Below are positions 46,710 to 58,244 of a stretch of 64,000 nt of DNA, one piece after another. The stretch is from the NCBI RefSeq assembly GCF_921293095.1, contig NC_060246.1, forward strand, positions 12,418,001 to 12,482,000, read 5' to 3'. The position numbers were made by a program, and so were the translations under genes. Under the pieces are notes generated by a model. It was not told the origin of the DNA and searched no databases. It worked only from the letters and a program-made list of their open reading frames with translations. The stretch's first letter is position 1. Every line of letters starts with the position of its first letter. Source of the stretch: Ischnura elegans (lineage: Eukaryota > Arthropoda > Insecta > Odonata > Coenagrionidae).

Positions 46710-46886
46710 GCCTACTCCACCTCCAACAACGTCAAATCCAGTGTGCTACCCTGGAAGTAATCATCCAAGATGCCTGCCAACATGCTATCCTGGAAGCACT
46801 GATCCTCGCTGCCCAAGGCCTACGCCTCCACAAACCACCTCCATACCAGTTTGTTATCCTGGCTCTATGGACCCAAGATGCCCAAG
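46710..46886 (+). CDS. ZP gene repeat exon R2
   Basis: Acceptor CTTTTCCAG at 46709, donor GTACTT at 46887; 177 nt, phase 2-2. Three units: CYPGSNHPRCL, CYPGSTDPRCPRP and CYPGSMDPRCPR, with PTPPQTTSIPV spacers. Intron 9 before it is only 182 bp. Its flanks (46601-46709 and 46887 to about 47803) are the ancestral counterpart of the two later duplicated blocks. Confidence 0.87.
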
Positions 46887-47412
46887 GTACTTATAATTAT
46901 TTCTTTTATGTCAAAACATTCTACACATTAACATTTTTTTCATTTAGTATTTTATTTCATGCTACAGCAAGGTATCACCTAATAATATGGGGACAAAAGA
47001 GTAACGTTAAGAAATGAAATGCCACATGTATAACTTTTTAACATGAGACAGGCACTCTTTTATTATCATTTCTTACCGTACAAAGTATAGTGCATTATGT
47101 GGAAGGGTTTACTATGACCATTAAGCTGGGAACATTTTTTCTTTAATCTGGAAACCAAGTTTTAGAAGAAATAAGCTCAATTTCGGCAAAATTAAGGCAA
47201 TATATTAATGCCTAAAAATGCATACTTTACCTGTTCATGACTTTTTCTGCTGATATGGCCTATTTAAGGACATAACCAAGCAAATTTTTTCCAATGCCAC
47301 AAAAATGGTCTTTATGCACTGCAGATCTGCAGCTTGAGCTAGTCTGTTATTTCAGTTTCTTTTTAATCCTATAATACTGAAATTACATCACTAAAAATGT
47401 ATGAAGAAATAT

Positions 47413-47502
47413 CATGTTAAAATATTTATTGGAATGTAGGTCAACGTAAAAAGGAGGCACTATATTTACGTTGACCTACACTCCAAGAAATATTTTAACA
47501 TG
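47413..47502. repeat. 90-bp hairpin, copy 1
   Basis: Arms of about 38 nt (CATGTTAAAATATTTATTGG... and the complement ending AATATTTTAACATG) with a loop of about 14 nt around GGAGGCACTA. Identical in position to hairpins at 62073-62162 and 63089-63178, because it lies within the duplicated intron block. A palindromic MITE or a miRNA-precursor-like stem. Confidence 0.7.
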
Positions 47503-47803
47503 TATTAAACGAGGTCAAAGTAAGGAGGAAAAAAATTATTTTTTAAAGAAATATCATCCAAATAATTAATATTTAATGAAAAACAACTAAGGTATCTTTA
47601 CATTATTTGTTTACGTAATTCTTATAATTGCCAAATGCCTATTTGTTTTTGAAGGCAACACTCAGTATTGCTGAGTTTTAAGATATTCTTCTTAAAGTTG
47701 CTCTGCCTTCATGGTCATAATTTATATCCTGGGAAGCATGGCTGAATACTGCATTATAATCTGCAGATAAAATTATTGAAATACCTCAGGTATGAGACAG
47801 GAA

Positions 47804-48402
47804 TAATGAGAGCCCCAATACATCAGTGAGAACATATTTTTTATGCACTTAAAAGAGGGGGAACGGGGGGCAGAGTGAAACAAATATTCGAAATTTAGTT
47901 GTAGATCCACTTTTATTTATTCCAATGGCGTTTTGATACATTGGGTAATGAGATGCCTATTTGCCCATTGTACAACACAAATTTCATAGGTGAGAAATAT
48001 TTTCTAGTATCTGTGATTATAATTTGAAATGAACCGTGCATTTGTTTCACTGTGCCCCACATAGAGGAACCATAAGTATTTCAGTCAATGATCAAAATTT
48101 CAGATTCTTCTTTGTGGCAATAAGCCGCTTTATGTTTCAAGTTGGCCTCAGTGGCAACAGGGTAAAGCCTTTGTAACCCGCCGGGCCGTCGTCCGTCCGG
48201 GTTTCACTTTCATAGGGGAAGGGGGAGGATAGTTTGGGAGGGATTGCTCAAGGTAAGCGAGTCGTGGTTCGAGGGCTAGGGGAAATAGAGGGGGGGGAAA
48301 AGGAAATGGAAAAATAAGTTAGGGTAGGTTCACTTGCTGAATGGAGGCTGGCGCGTACGAAATAATGAAGGCTTACGTAATAGTTTACAATTCTAACAAC
48401 AT
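47804..48402 (+). other. Intron 10 spacer
   Basis: AT-rich sequence followed by a GC-richer stretch near 48140-48300. A TGGCAACAGGGTAAAGCC stretch may be a decayed SINE head, but there is no good box B. No gene. Confidence 0.35.
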
Positions 48403-48501
48403 GTTTAATGCAGTGGCGGCTTGCCCATAAGGACTCTCGGATGCAGCCCGCCCCTCCCAAAGATTTGAAAAAGGAAAAAAAAAAATTAAATACCAATACA
48501 A

Positions 48502-49172
48502 TAGGGTGGTTTCCTATTATTTTTTTATTGCCTAAATCGAAAGATTATTACTCCTGGAGTACGCATTTCAAGCTTTTAAATTTTTAAATGACGATACCAA
48601 TTTTTCGCGATTAAACGAAAAGTGAAAAATTTCAAGAGCGCGAAAACGCGATGGCTAAGTATGAATGCCGGGAAAAGCCCGTGTGACGTCATTCTGGTTC
48701 CCGCTGCCGCAAAGTGAGGTAACCATGGGGGAAGGATGTGTGCGCCGCTGAGATGCAAGCTGCTAGCAGGTAGCAGAGTACCATGTACCATGCTAGCAGG
48801 TAGCGCTTGGCTTAAATAAGGATTATTAATACCTTATCAAACGATGGAAACTTTCCGACCATTGGCAGTTTCAATAGGTGATTATTAAGAGATGTTTCCC
48901 TGAGGTCTGTGCCTCATGCATGCATTGGTAATCTCAGGCAATGCAAAACTTCTATCTACCCGTATAGAAACTAGGTCCCAGTGACGTCACGTGGAGTGGC
49001 ATCGCATGGGCGCCAATCTGGCTTTTTTCAAACGAGGTTAAAATTTACCATTGTCATTCGTCTAAACTGGGATTTCTAAAACCAAATAATTTGTATATTA
49101 TGAATGCACTAATGGTGGGTAACGAATCGCAATCAATGCCTTTCGATTTCTTTGATGAAGGAAACAACACTA
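48502..49172 (-). mobile_element. 671-bp TIR element, copy 2 (nested)
   Basis: Inverse-orientation homologue of 24850-25514. The termini are TAGGGTGGTTTCCTATT and, at the other end, GGAAACAACACTA (diverged). Nested near the left end of the hAT element. Confidence 0.7.
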
Positions 49173-49693
49173 TCATACATCTATTAAACAAGGTGTTTCT
49201 TCAATCGCATACATCGAAAATGTAGGAAAAACACGCAAAAATAGCGCGAGAGATTCACGTTTGTAGCCGCGGGGAGCTGACCAGAACGTCCCAATCCATC
49301 ACCATGCAGTTATATAAAGAGTGGTATTGGTGGGGGCTGCTGGTGCTGTGACACGTCTGAGCTTGTGCCTTATGGAAGTCTTGGGACGCCGCCCGAGCAT
49401 GCGCAGAACGACGTATCTAGTGAGTTGACATCGCCGCGCCACCCGGCGGCCGTATAATCTTGGTGTTGCAGTGTTTCAGAATACCTTGTTTTGGTGACCA
49501 GTTGAGTTATTATATGTAAATTGTTTTCATGTAAATAGGCCTAGTTGTAGTTGAGTTAATCCAGTTAGTGATTGTTAGTGTTTTAGTGTTAGTGACTGTT
49601 TTGTGCATTAGTGGTCTCTAGATTGCCTGAAAAACTCACTAAAGTAAACAAAATATTAAAAATTTTGACCCCCCGGTGGAGTGTGCCCCTCCC

Positions 49694-49993
49694 CAGTAGT
49701 GCAGCGAGGGGGGGGGTTTTGGGGGATAAAACCCCCCGCAGAGCTCAGAGAAATTTTCATGTTTAATCCAATTTACTTAATTGGATTGATATTACTAATA
49801 GAATAGTGTAAGTATTAATAAAATATCCCTCAGAAAGCCGTAAAACTCACCATTTTGAACCATTTGTCTTAGAATTCCGCAATTAATCAATCTCGCACCT
49901 ACCGCTTATCCTGGAAGGTATTCCATACCCCCACACAACCCGGTATTAGTTGCACCTTAATCCCCCCCAGCCTAATTCCTAGCTGCGCCCCTG
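49694..49993. mobile_element. 300-bp nested hAT MITE
   Basis: Left end CAGTAGTGCAGCGAGGGG, right end CTAGCTGCGCCCCTG (inverted). It is flanked by a perfect 8-bp duplication, cccctccc, at 49686-49693 and 49994-50001. Interior non-coding, with G and C runs at either end. Inserted into the 3' part of the larger hAT element. Confidence 0.88.
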
Positions 49994-50299
49994 CCCCTCC
50001 CAGCATTTGACTCACGAGCCGCCACTGGTTTAATGTGCACTTCAATTAGGAAATTTTCCACAAAATACATAAATAAATGACTCTCTGAATAACAAAAATT
50101 AAACTACTGCTACTGGCCAGTTAGGTACCTTGTAACAACAATTAATAAATGGCAGAAAAGAAAATAAACCCTGATTACAATTGTTGGCGTGAAATATTAC
50201 AAAAATGCTTGAAAAATGACAAACGCCAATACCAAATAATCACTTATTGTCCTACTAACTACCATTAACCATTCACACACACACGGGGACACGGGGGGA

Positions 50300-51110
50300 C
50301 TAAAAAAAAAATATAAAAAAATGTACGGGAATATATCACTGTTCTTCTTCTCTTGAATGGAAGAGAGAGGGGAATGGGGAATGGGACTCTTCTGATTCTG
50401 TTGAAATTTGGGGATTTTGGTGGCTAGAGTACTTATCGCTCTCGCGGGGTTGCTGGTGGAGAAGATTTCCTCGGCTGGCTCGATATTGCGACTAGTATCG
50501 CTGTGGGATGAGAGAACTCCTTCGTTGGCGCCGTGGATTGACGTCTTCGTGTGCGCGTGCTAGGAAGATACCGTCTTATCTCCTCTTTCCAAAGTCACCG
50601 CCGTTTAAATCTCGCGTCTTTTTCCACGCTGGGCTGCCTCTCTCTCTCTCTCCTCACAGGATGGATGGTTCGCGTAGCAGAGCCTTCGGCCGACTCTCCA
50701 GCAAAATAGTAGCTGCATGTGGCCCGCACTCCGCTTACATAGCCACTTTCTGGGAGGGGGATGAGTGAACGGAAAAACCCAAGGCACCGGGTTTTTTCGG
50801 CTATTCTTCGATAGGGGAGGGGGGGGGGGTTTCTGTGGAGGGTGGGGTTGGAGGATTTCATCACCTCCGTACGCAGGTGTTCCGGCTTCACAGTGGGGTG
50901 GGGAGAAACATGCTACGAATCACGTAGACGACGGAACTTTCCACACTTCGTAGACGGAAGAATCGTGGGAGGGGTGGGGGACAGAAAAATACAAAATCTA
51001 GTCATTCATTCATCACTTCACATTCACACACACACATTCACACAAAATTTCATGAGCATTTACACAAAATTAAATAACACTTTACAATATTTATACGACC
51101 CTTCATAATT
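50300..51110. other. GC-rich block, unassigned
   Basis: CT and G homopolymer tracts (near 50637 and 50815), with overlapping frames of 60-98 codons on both strands lacking motifs. Possibly a decayed retroelement LTR or part of a DNA element. I see no gene. Confidence 0.3.
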
Positions 51111-51777
51111 TACGCAAGCCTTCCCTACCTCGTAAACGCCTCTTTAATACACCATGAACCAAGCCAAACGGCAACGGCTACACCTTTGCCTGCTAATCTT
51201 GGGATAATGCGTTCGAGTCGTACCTGAGTGGGTATTTAAACACTCAAGGCATGGATATGTATGCCCAGTTGCGTTTGACAGGTCCCTGGAAAACCAGATT
51301 AACAGATTAGCCTCTTGCAATTACAGGACCGATGGAATCATCAAAAATGCAAAAAAATATTTTAAGCACCTAAAATTTTAAAATCTCTACCTCGATTTTT
51401 TAATAAGGGTTTAATAAAAAAATGAATTTGTAGGCATTCAAACAAACATAAATTAGGTACTCATATTGCACCACAGGGGAGACTGGGGAGGACTGGAAAA
51501 CATTCTCGAATACAATTTTTGTGAAAATATTTATTATCGGCCTAAATTAATTTTTTTTGTAATACTTAGCTGCCTTAACCCTTCTGAATTCCACAGAAAA
51601 TTCCTCGAGAAATTAGAATAGGTGAATATGTACTGAGGAACTTAGCATTTTATGAACATATGAAATTTGTCCCCTCCCTCATTCCGGGTGGCATGGGACG
51701 GTTATGTGGGAGGAATGGCACACTAAAGTAAATGTGCAAAAATGGTAAGAAAAATACATAAATGATTGATTCAAAAT

Positions 51778-52092
51778 TCATAACTAGGGGGGGCAAGCCA
51801 TGACCAAGTATAGTGACATTTTATCTTGGAAAAGGTGAATGAAACCAACATTTTAAGAGAATTATAACAGCGAGTTATTAGTTAATGAAATTATTTCCTT
51901 GAAAAAATAGTTTTATTTTAGCTACATATCTTGTACTAATGCATAAAATTTTTCGTGGGTTTAAAGATAATTTTTCGCATACTTCTTTTTCAATTCAGTA
52001 GGTACTGTTTTTGCTTAAAGACTTTTGAGATTTGATGCTTCTGGAGGGGGGTGGGAGCTGTCCCCCCCTGCCCCTCACTGGTATGCCCATGA
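51778..52092 (+). mobile_element. hAT-like MITE copy
   Basis: Aligned with 34097-34320: TAGGGGGGGCAAGCCATG, GGAAAAGGTGAAT, AACATTTTAAG, TTCCTTGAAAAAATA, and the right end with a C-run and TGCCCATG. The left end is truncated relative to the 34-kb copy. Confidence 0.6.
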
Positions 52093-52859
52093 AATAGATA
52101 TTGTAGTTATTTCACAATACATTAATACGATTTATGGTAGTATTCAGAATTCAGTTTCAAAAAAATATTATATCTATGAAAGTAATGTTTTCTTGTTGTC
52201 TTCTAAAAATTAAAAATTGGCTCCTCTTTTTTTGCATGAATTTTACATTATATCCATCATCATACTCATTACCACAACCTTTCCCTGTGTAGTACAAAAT
52301 AGAAAAACCTTTTCACACATCAGATTACTTTTAAAAAATTACCGAGCCTCTGTCCTTGGATGCTAATGCTTAGTGCATGTCTTAATATTGCAGATTTAGA
52401 TGAATTCTTTGCTCTTGCTTCCTCTCTCACACTTTTACTTTCATCAAAAACCATCTTTACAGCTTCCAGAATGGTACAACTTAGCACTGGTATCCTATCT
52501 GGATGTTTTTCACTGGTACCATTCTGGATCACTTTTGAGGCATAACTACCTAATGCTAAAAATTAACTGCTTTATAAAATAAAACTTAAAAAATAATAGT
52601 GCTTGGAAGGAGTGTAACACTGTCCCATTCCACCCACATATCTGATATCCCAGACTCCCTTATGGGTCATTTTGTATTTCACATGTATCATTATAGGCTT
52701 TAAGAAGCAACTAAGTAAATCGTGAGTGTACCCAGCAGGGGCAGGGGGTGAACAGCTGCCCCCCCCTACTCAAGTAAAAATTCCTCACTTGAAACTTGAC
52801 TGAAACTGGGCTGAAACTACCTTGAAACTCACTGCCTTGCTTCTATGCTGAAACTGCAT

Positions 52860-53110
52860 TGAAATTGAAACAAACCAGTGGAGTTTGGAAGAGGGATGGC
52901 AGTGCAGTAGCAGTGCAATTAAGAACTCCAGCTACACCAATGAAACTCCCTTGGCCGACTAAACTGAAACTCCCTTGGCTAGCTACACTGAAACTCCCTT
53001 GGCCACTAACTAGACTGAAACTATCTTGGCTACCAGCTAGACTGAAACTCCATTGGATAGCTAGGCTGAAACTCCCTTGTATGCCAGGCTGAAACTCCCT
53101 TGTTTGGCTG
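52860..53110 (+). repeat. Minisatellite, ~21-27-bp unit
   Basis: At least seven consecutive copies of a unit built on CTGAAACTCCCTTGGCTAGC with variable linkers. The 52740-52860 flank contains looser GAAACTxxCTTG units. Read on either strand it yields repetitive peptides (minus: GSFSLA-type), which are by-products of the array rather than a gene. Confidence 0.8.
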
Positions 53111-53594
53111 AATACATTTCCCCTACCCAATCCATTAAAATTCCCTTGTGAAATCATATGAAACACAGTAAATTAACAACTTGCGCAACCCAGCCAACAG
53201 TGGATGATCACATAACAGAATTATCCCGGAATTTTGCATGCATGATAAGAGATAAAGGGTGGATAGGTGATTGCGATCAACAATAGTTATTATAACTGCA
53301 ATGACCACAACATTTTTCAAGACACAATTTATTAGAACATGAAAATACATCAATAAATTAATAACTGTTAAAAGCACATACAAAAATATTCCAAATGAAA
53401 GAAGTCATGGAAGTTAGATGCTCCTGAAAAAGAGAAGAAATATGACTGATGAGAGTCACAAACGACAAACGACGGCGCGGCATCCGCGGCATTGATGACC
53501 GGTCGGTGTATTCTCCTCCTCGTCCGGGGTATCCATGAGGCAGGAAAAGTGGACGGTAGTCGCCAACGCGTAGAAAGAAAAATTCGTTATTGGC

Positions 53595-53806
53595 TACATG
53601 ACCCCCGAAAAAGGAGCTTGAAATCCTTCAACGTGCCTGGATTAAAACACGAATTCAATGTCAACGTTCTCATGGCTAAACATGGAAGGAATAAACATGC
53701 CATCAGAGAAGTTAAAACGCTTACCTCCAATTATGACTTCAGTCACCACCACCGACCTCGTTCTCCCCTTCACCTTAATTGCGATTAATTCTTGCCGTTA
53801 ACAAAC
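53595..53806 (+). repeat. 212-bp direct repeat, copy 1
   Basis: Starts TACATGACCCCCGAAAAAGG and ends GCCGTTAACAAAC. Repeated at 54089-54300 with the same length and apparently no differences. The pair is separated by 282 bp. An LTR-like or recent tandem arrangement. Confidence 0.8.
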
Positions 53807-54088
53807 GCCGAAGTACCGGGAAAATATTCATGCCATCAACCTTTTCATGCCAAAACCCATGCTCACCACTCGTCTTTCGCTCCTAGCAACTTGAGAGAAA
53901 TAACGGCAACCGACAGCTTGATGCGCGGGAAAAGATGTACGTGTTGCCAAAAGCTATATTAAAAAAATACATTGCCGCTGAAAACAGGGGTCGTGTATAT
54001 GTCCGGTAGAAGGGTTCCGTATATGTTGGCAAAATTTACGGTGGGTAGCACACGCGCAGCAAGGGAGAAGCGGTTCAAATTCATGAGG

Positions 54089-54300
54089 TACATGACCCCC
54101 GAAAAAGGAGCTTGAAATCCTTCAACGTGCCTGGATTAAAACACGAATTCAATGTCAACGTTCTCATGGCTAAACATGGAAGGAATAAACATGCCATCAG
54201 AGAAGTTAAAACGCTTACCTCCAATTATGACTTCAGTCACCACCACCGACCTCGTTCTCCCCTTCACCTTAATTGCGATTAATTCTTGCCGTTAACAAAC
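54089..54300 (+). repeat. 212-bp direct repeat, copy 2
   Basis: Same sequence as 53595-53806. The sequence just before it (GCAGCAAGGGAGAAGCGGTT) recurs at about 57025 and 57183 in the tandem block to the right of the long-TIR element. Confidence 0.8.
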
Positions 54301-54328
54301 TTAAGAAGAATCTTAAAAAAAAGGGGAT

Positions 54329-56883
54329 TAGGGTGTTGCTTATTTTTTATTTTTTCTCGGATTTTTGATTTCTACCTCTTAAAATATGCTATGGGGTGCA
54401 GAATGGATATCCTAAAAATTTCAGCTAAATTTTTTAACATTTAGAGGTCGCTCAAAGAGCATAAATGCAATAACATTAAATTTTCCCAATTTTTTGAAGT
54501 AACACCATATTCAGGGGTAAGGCACGATTTTATGGTCCTAAGGGCCTAAATTCGCCCCATTTTTACGTCCGCTCAACAGTTTTCCAGGAATACAATACTC
54601 TACCGCGAGCTACAGCCGCGCGTCACACCCCTGACGGCGAGCTGGTCGCTCGCGGGCCGCATTCACGGTCAACTGATCACGGCATTACGCCCCCCTCGCG
54701 CCTTCCCTAGCGAAAGTCGGCGGAAGGAAGGAGGAGTTACCTAAAAACCTGTATGGTTTTACATTGTTATAAATTCTGGAGACTTTTTCGTTGAAATGAA
54801 TTCGCAGAATAGATGGAACCATTAAGAATGATGTTTAGAGATAACTGTGTATGTTTTCTTACCCAAGTTTGCGTGTTTCACATTTTCTTTAATCTCATCG
54901 CAGTCGGATTTTGAATGGCGTAGAGTAAATTTTCGAAGTCGAAACGCTATTGACAAATACAATGTTGTTTATCGCGCGCAAGTCTAGTGAAGTATTCCTC
55001 ATCGGCGTCCCTATAACAGCTATCGCTGCTTGTTTCGTGAAAAATAAGCTGACTTTGATTCGCGAAGTGCTGCAGTTGTTCCATCACCACCACTTAACCC
55101 TGAAACAAGAAGTGTATGCAAATACGAGACTAACGATGATGTCCGTGGTCCCGTTCCGGAGTATTATGTCGAGAATTCAAATAATTCAAGAAATACGGGA
55201 AATATATTAAATAGAGGCACAGTGTGCAGTGAGCTGTTAAAATTCAAGATTTATTTTTGACGGCCATCTACGAAACAGCTAAAGAATGACATGGAATTGA
55301 ATGAAAAATTGGATCAGATCTTTGATATTGCCGCGGTAAATGCTCTGGAAGTTACTGGTCAAAACGATATGGATAAAGTGCTCTTGAAAATACAGAGGCG
55401 ACCGGGACACCTACTTCAAAAGATCCTAAGCTTATAGAGAAAGAGTTTTCAAAATATTTTTCTTACTGAAAAACTTCCATACATTCATTAGTTTTGAGTT
55501 TCTGCATGCACCAACAAAACTAATCACCCAAATCATAGACATATATATTATGCGCATAATATGAAATGCATTGTAAACTGGCTGGTTGGGGTGAACTTGG
55601 TTTACCGGGACAACTATAAAGCCTTTGGCTTGCCAAATAATGAGATCCTTAATGAAGCACTTAATAGAGAGAGAGGCGGCAGAGAAGTCGGCGCGACGAG
55701 TAGAGAGGAAGAGAAGATATGACGAGTATAGCAGGAAGTCTGAATTAAAGAGTACACAGAAAACCAAGTAGGCCTTGTAAAACAAAATCGCTATTGATTC
55801 CCTTTTCATGTTATTAAATTGCTGTTAATGATACGCCATTCTTTTAAGAAATAATGATATTTTAATCTTAAGTAGTTAGGATGTTTCTGAAACGAATTCT
55901 ATTGATGATACGCCAACGGAGTTGTCAAGTAAAAGATAGATTGGTAGGAAAATCCTCATTACACCCCAAATTGCACTGATCTTTGATGCCTTGGGCATTA
56001 GCGCGAGATGAGCAGCAATGGTTCTTGCTGCTACTATGTTGTAGTAACAGGGGTTACTGTCTACTAAAGGAAATATTTACTAATTCGTTGAATCAAGTAA
56101 TTAAATATTATTTTGCATATTACGTCATTAGGTGGTTCTATAAATCTCATGGCTGATTGATGAAATAAAAACAATATAAAAGATTCCATAACTCACCGGA
56201 ATTGCTAGTGGCCGGGCCACTGCTGAGATTGTTCACAACTGCGTTCAATAATGGAGATTAGCGAACATAATAAAGCATTTTCAATTGATTCAACAAGCGT
56301 AAATAGAGGTAACTAACTGTTTTCATATCTAAGGTTCTCAGTCTATCGTTTTTTTTTGGGGATTTTAAACATGAGAATTTCCTTTTTTTTCATATGCTAG
56401 GTTCGAAGAACAGTGATGTAGTTAATTTAAAGGATAAACTACAGCAAACACTCGGTATGAAAAACGCCAACATAGTATACGACTCCTCCTTTCTTCCGCC
56501 GACTTTCGCTAGGGAAGGCGCGAGGGGGGCGTAATGCCGTGATCAGTTGACCGTGAATGCGGCCCGCGAGCGACCAGCTCGCCGTCAGGGGTGTGACGCG
56601 CGGCTGTAGCTCGCGGTAGAGTATTGTATTCCTGGAAAACTGTTGAGCGGACGTAAAAATGGAGCGAATTTAGGCCCTTAGGACCATAAAATCGTGCCTT
56701 ACCCCTGAATATGGTGTTACTTCAAAAAATTGGGAAAATTTAATGTTATTGCATTTATGCTCTTTGAGCGACCTCTAAATGTTAAACAATTTAGCTGAAA
56801 TTTTTAGGATATCCATTCTGCACCCCATAGCATATTTTAAGAGGTAGAAATCAAAAATCCGAGAAAAAATAAGCAACACCCTA
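54329..56883. mobile_element. 2.55-kb element with ~400-bp TIRs
   Basis: The left arm 54329-54738 and right arm 56483-56883 are near-identical inverted copies beginning TAGGGTGTTGCTTATTTTTT. The flanking 8-mers aaggggat and caggggat agree at 7 of 8 positions, which would fit an 8-bp duplication (hAT or P type). The interior (about 1.7 kb) has only broken frames. One region (about 55290-55435) reads MELNEKLDQIFDIAAVNALE in a short frame with stops before and after, suggesting a decayed gene. Superfamily uncertain. Confidence 0.75.
54950..55435 (+). pseudogene. Decayed ORF inside long-TIR element
   Basis: An 86-codon frame (54950-55210) overlaps, in other frames, segments that look more protein-like: PSPPLNPETRSVCKYETNDD at about 55079-55140 and NEKLDQIFDIAAVNALEVTG at about 55297-55356. 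They are separated by stops and frameshifts. I cannot assign a family with confidence; it is probably the remains of a gene carried by the element. Confidence 0.35.
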
Positions 56884-57390
56884 CAGGGGATACCCAAATG
56901 CTGCAGCAGCTCAGTGGCAGGGCAGTAAAGGCATACGGCAAGAGAGATTCAGTGGAGTTATTAAGTTGGCCTGGCCTATGAACCTACCGTCCAGTTCAGT
57001 GTCAGTGGAGCTCATGAAGCAAGGGAAAAGCAGTTCAAATTCATGAGGGAAAGGGATACCCAAATGCTGCAGCAGCTCTGTGGCAGGGCAGTAAAGACAT
57101 GCGGCAAGAGAGATGCAGTGGAGCCATAAATTCCACCTGGCCTGCGGCTATTGTCCAGTTCAGTATCAGTGGAGCACACATGCAGCAAGGGAGAAGCAGT
57201 TCAAATGCAATGGACTTGCAAGGGAGAATGGCATCAGAGTTTCAGTTGAGTGCTCTTTTTCTTGTTGAGGACAAGGCAGTGCTGTGCAGTGACAAGGTTG
57301 TCTCAAGGCAGTTTGAGCGCATTCAGTGGAGTTTCAGCCCAGAATCAGCTCTGTTTCAAGGGAGAAATTTTTACTTGAGTAGAAGCAAAA
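56884..57390 (+). repeat. ~165-bp tandem repeat x2 and Cag-rich tail
   Basis: GGATACCCAAATGCTGCAGC blocks start at about 56888 and 57055 and run to GCAAGGGAGAAGCAGTTCAA near 57183. The tail (57240-57385, with GTTTCAGCCCAGAATCAG and TTTTTACTTGAGTAG) is the inverted counterpart of 52770-52860. The 137-codon frame at 57099-57512 falls entirely in this repeat and is not called as a gene. Confidence 0.65.
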
Positions 57391-57594
57391 AAAAATTAAA
57401 TCAAAACAAAAGTTTTGAACAAATTTTCCTTTTGAAGAAAAATGATATTAGTAAAGGACATGGAGCTAAAATAAAAATGATTTTTTTTCAAGCAAATAAT
57501 TATAAAAACTAATAAATTGCTGTCATAATTTCCTAAAAATTTTGGTTTCATTAACGTTAACGTTTGCTGTGCAAAATAGTTACAACTGGAACGA

Positions 57595-57655
57595 CAATAG
57601 CTAGTTTTGCACCCCCCCACCAGTTTCGATTCTGGGTAAACCCATGAACTAGATA
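57595..57655 (-). repeat. Partial hAT-like MITE end
   Basis: The reverse complement gives ATGGGTTTACCCAGAATCGA, AACTGG and a G-run. It resembles the left end of the 34-kb hAT-like element (CCCAGGATCAAAACTAGGGG). Confidence 0.4.
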
Positions 57656-58106
57656 TTATCATAATTACCAGTTATACACCTGAAAGAACATGACTTTTCA
57701 TCAGTGCTTCCAGAGAGAGTAATTCATAATTAAAATAATAGAAACTGAAAGTTAATCATTCTCAGGAAAGTTACCAAAATCTGTGTGAAAACCAATATCC
57801 TCTTCTTAACTCACATTCACAGGAGTGAGCCAGGAGCCATTTTTGGAGGAAATGCAGCTACTGTTTCTCATACATGTGAGAAAAGTAAGAGCTAAAAAGC
57901 TAAAAATAAAGAGAGGGAAATTTGAACTGTCCCTAACCTCCCACTGTCCCACTCCTCCCTTGTTTCCCCTACACATAAAAAAAACAATTATATATCATGA
58001 TTTCTCTAGCATCCAATATCCAGAATAGGAAGTAACATGATATTTTTCAAACAGCTAATCTGATATGGACACTACAATCCAAAATTGATAACTCTTTCTT
58101 ATCCAG

Positions 58107-58244
58107 GCCTCCTCCACCTGCAACAACGCAAAAGCCAGTGTGCTACCCTGGCAGTACCGACCGGCGCTGCCCAAGGCCTACGCCTCCACCAACCACACCC
58201 AGACCAGTTTGTTATCCTGGCTCTAAGGACCCAAGATGCCCAAG
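58107..58244 (+). CDS. ZP gene repeat exon R3
   Basis: Acceptor CTTATCCAG at 58106, donor GTACTT at 58245; 138 nt, phase 2-2. Encodes PPPPATTQKPVCYPGSTDRR, then CPRPTPPPTTPRPVCYPGSK, then DPRCPR: two Cys repeats. Compared with R2 it lacks the CYPGSNHPRCL unit, and one unit has DRR instead of DPR. Confidence 0.85.

Larger units (their letters stand above)
48411..50027. mobile_element. hAT element with nested insertions
   Basis: Starts CAGTGGCGGCTTGCCC and ends AGCCGCCACTG, inverted ends of about 11 bp. It is flanked by a perfect 8-bp duplication, gtttaatg, at 48403-48410 and 50028-50035. Eight-base duplications and CAGTGGCGGC termini are hAT hallmarks. There is no transposase. It carries two later insertions (48502-49172 and 49694-49993). 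Confidence 0.9.
46887..58106 (+). other. ZP gene intron 10 (~11.2 kb)
   Basis: GTACTT to TATCCAG. Contains the duplicated-block homology (to about 47803), nested hAT elements (48.4-50.0 kb), GC-rich unassigned sequence (50.3-51.1 kb), a hAT-like copy (51.8-52.1 kb), minisatellites (52.8-53.1 and 56.9-57.4 kb) and a long-TIR element (54.3-56.9 kb). No further repeat exon was seen inside. Confidence 0.65.

Noticed and set aside
52843..53166. 107-codon repetitive ORF (minus) resembling a GSFSLA repeat protein
   Set aside because: Generated by the GAAACTCCCTTGG minisatellite; both strands give open repeated frames.
57099..57512. 137-codon ORF
   Set aside because: Lies entirely in a tandem repeat and minisatellite-like sequence; the protein is a by-product of the repeat.
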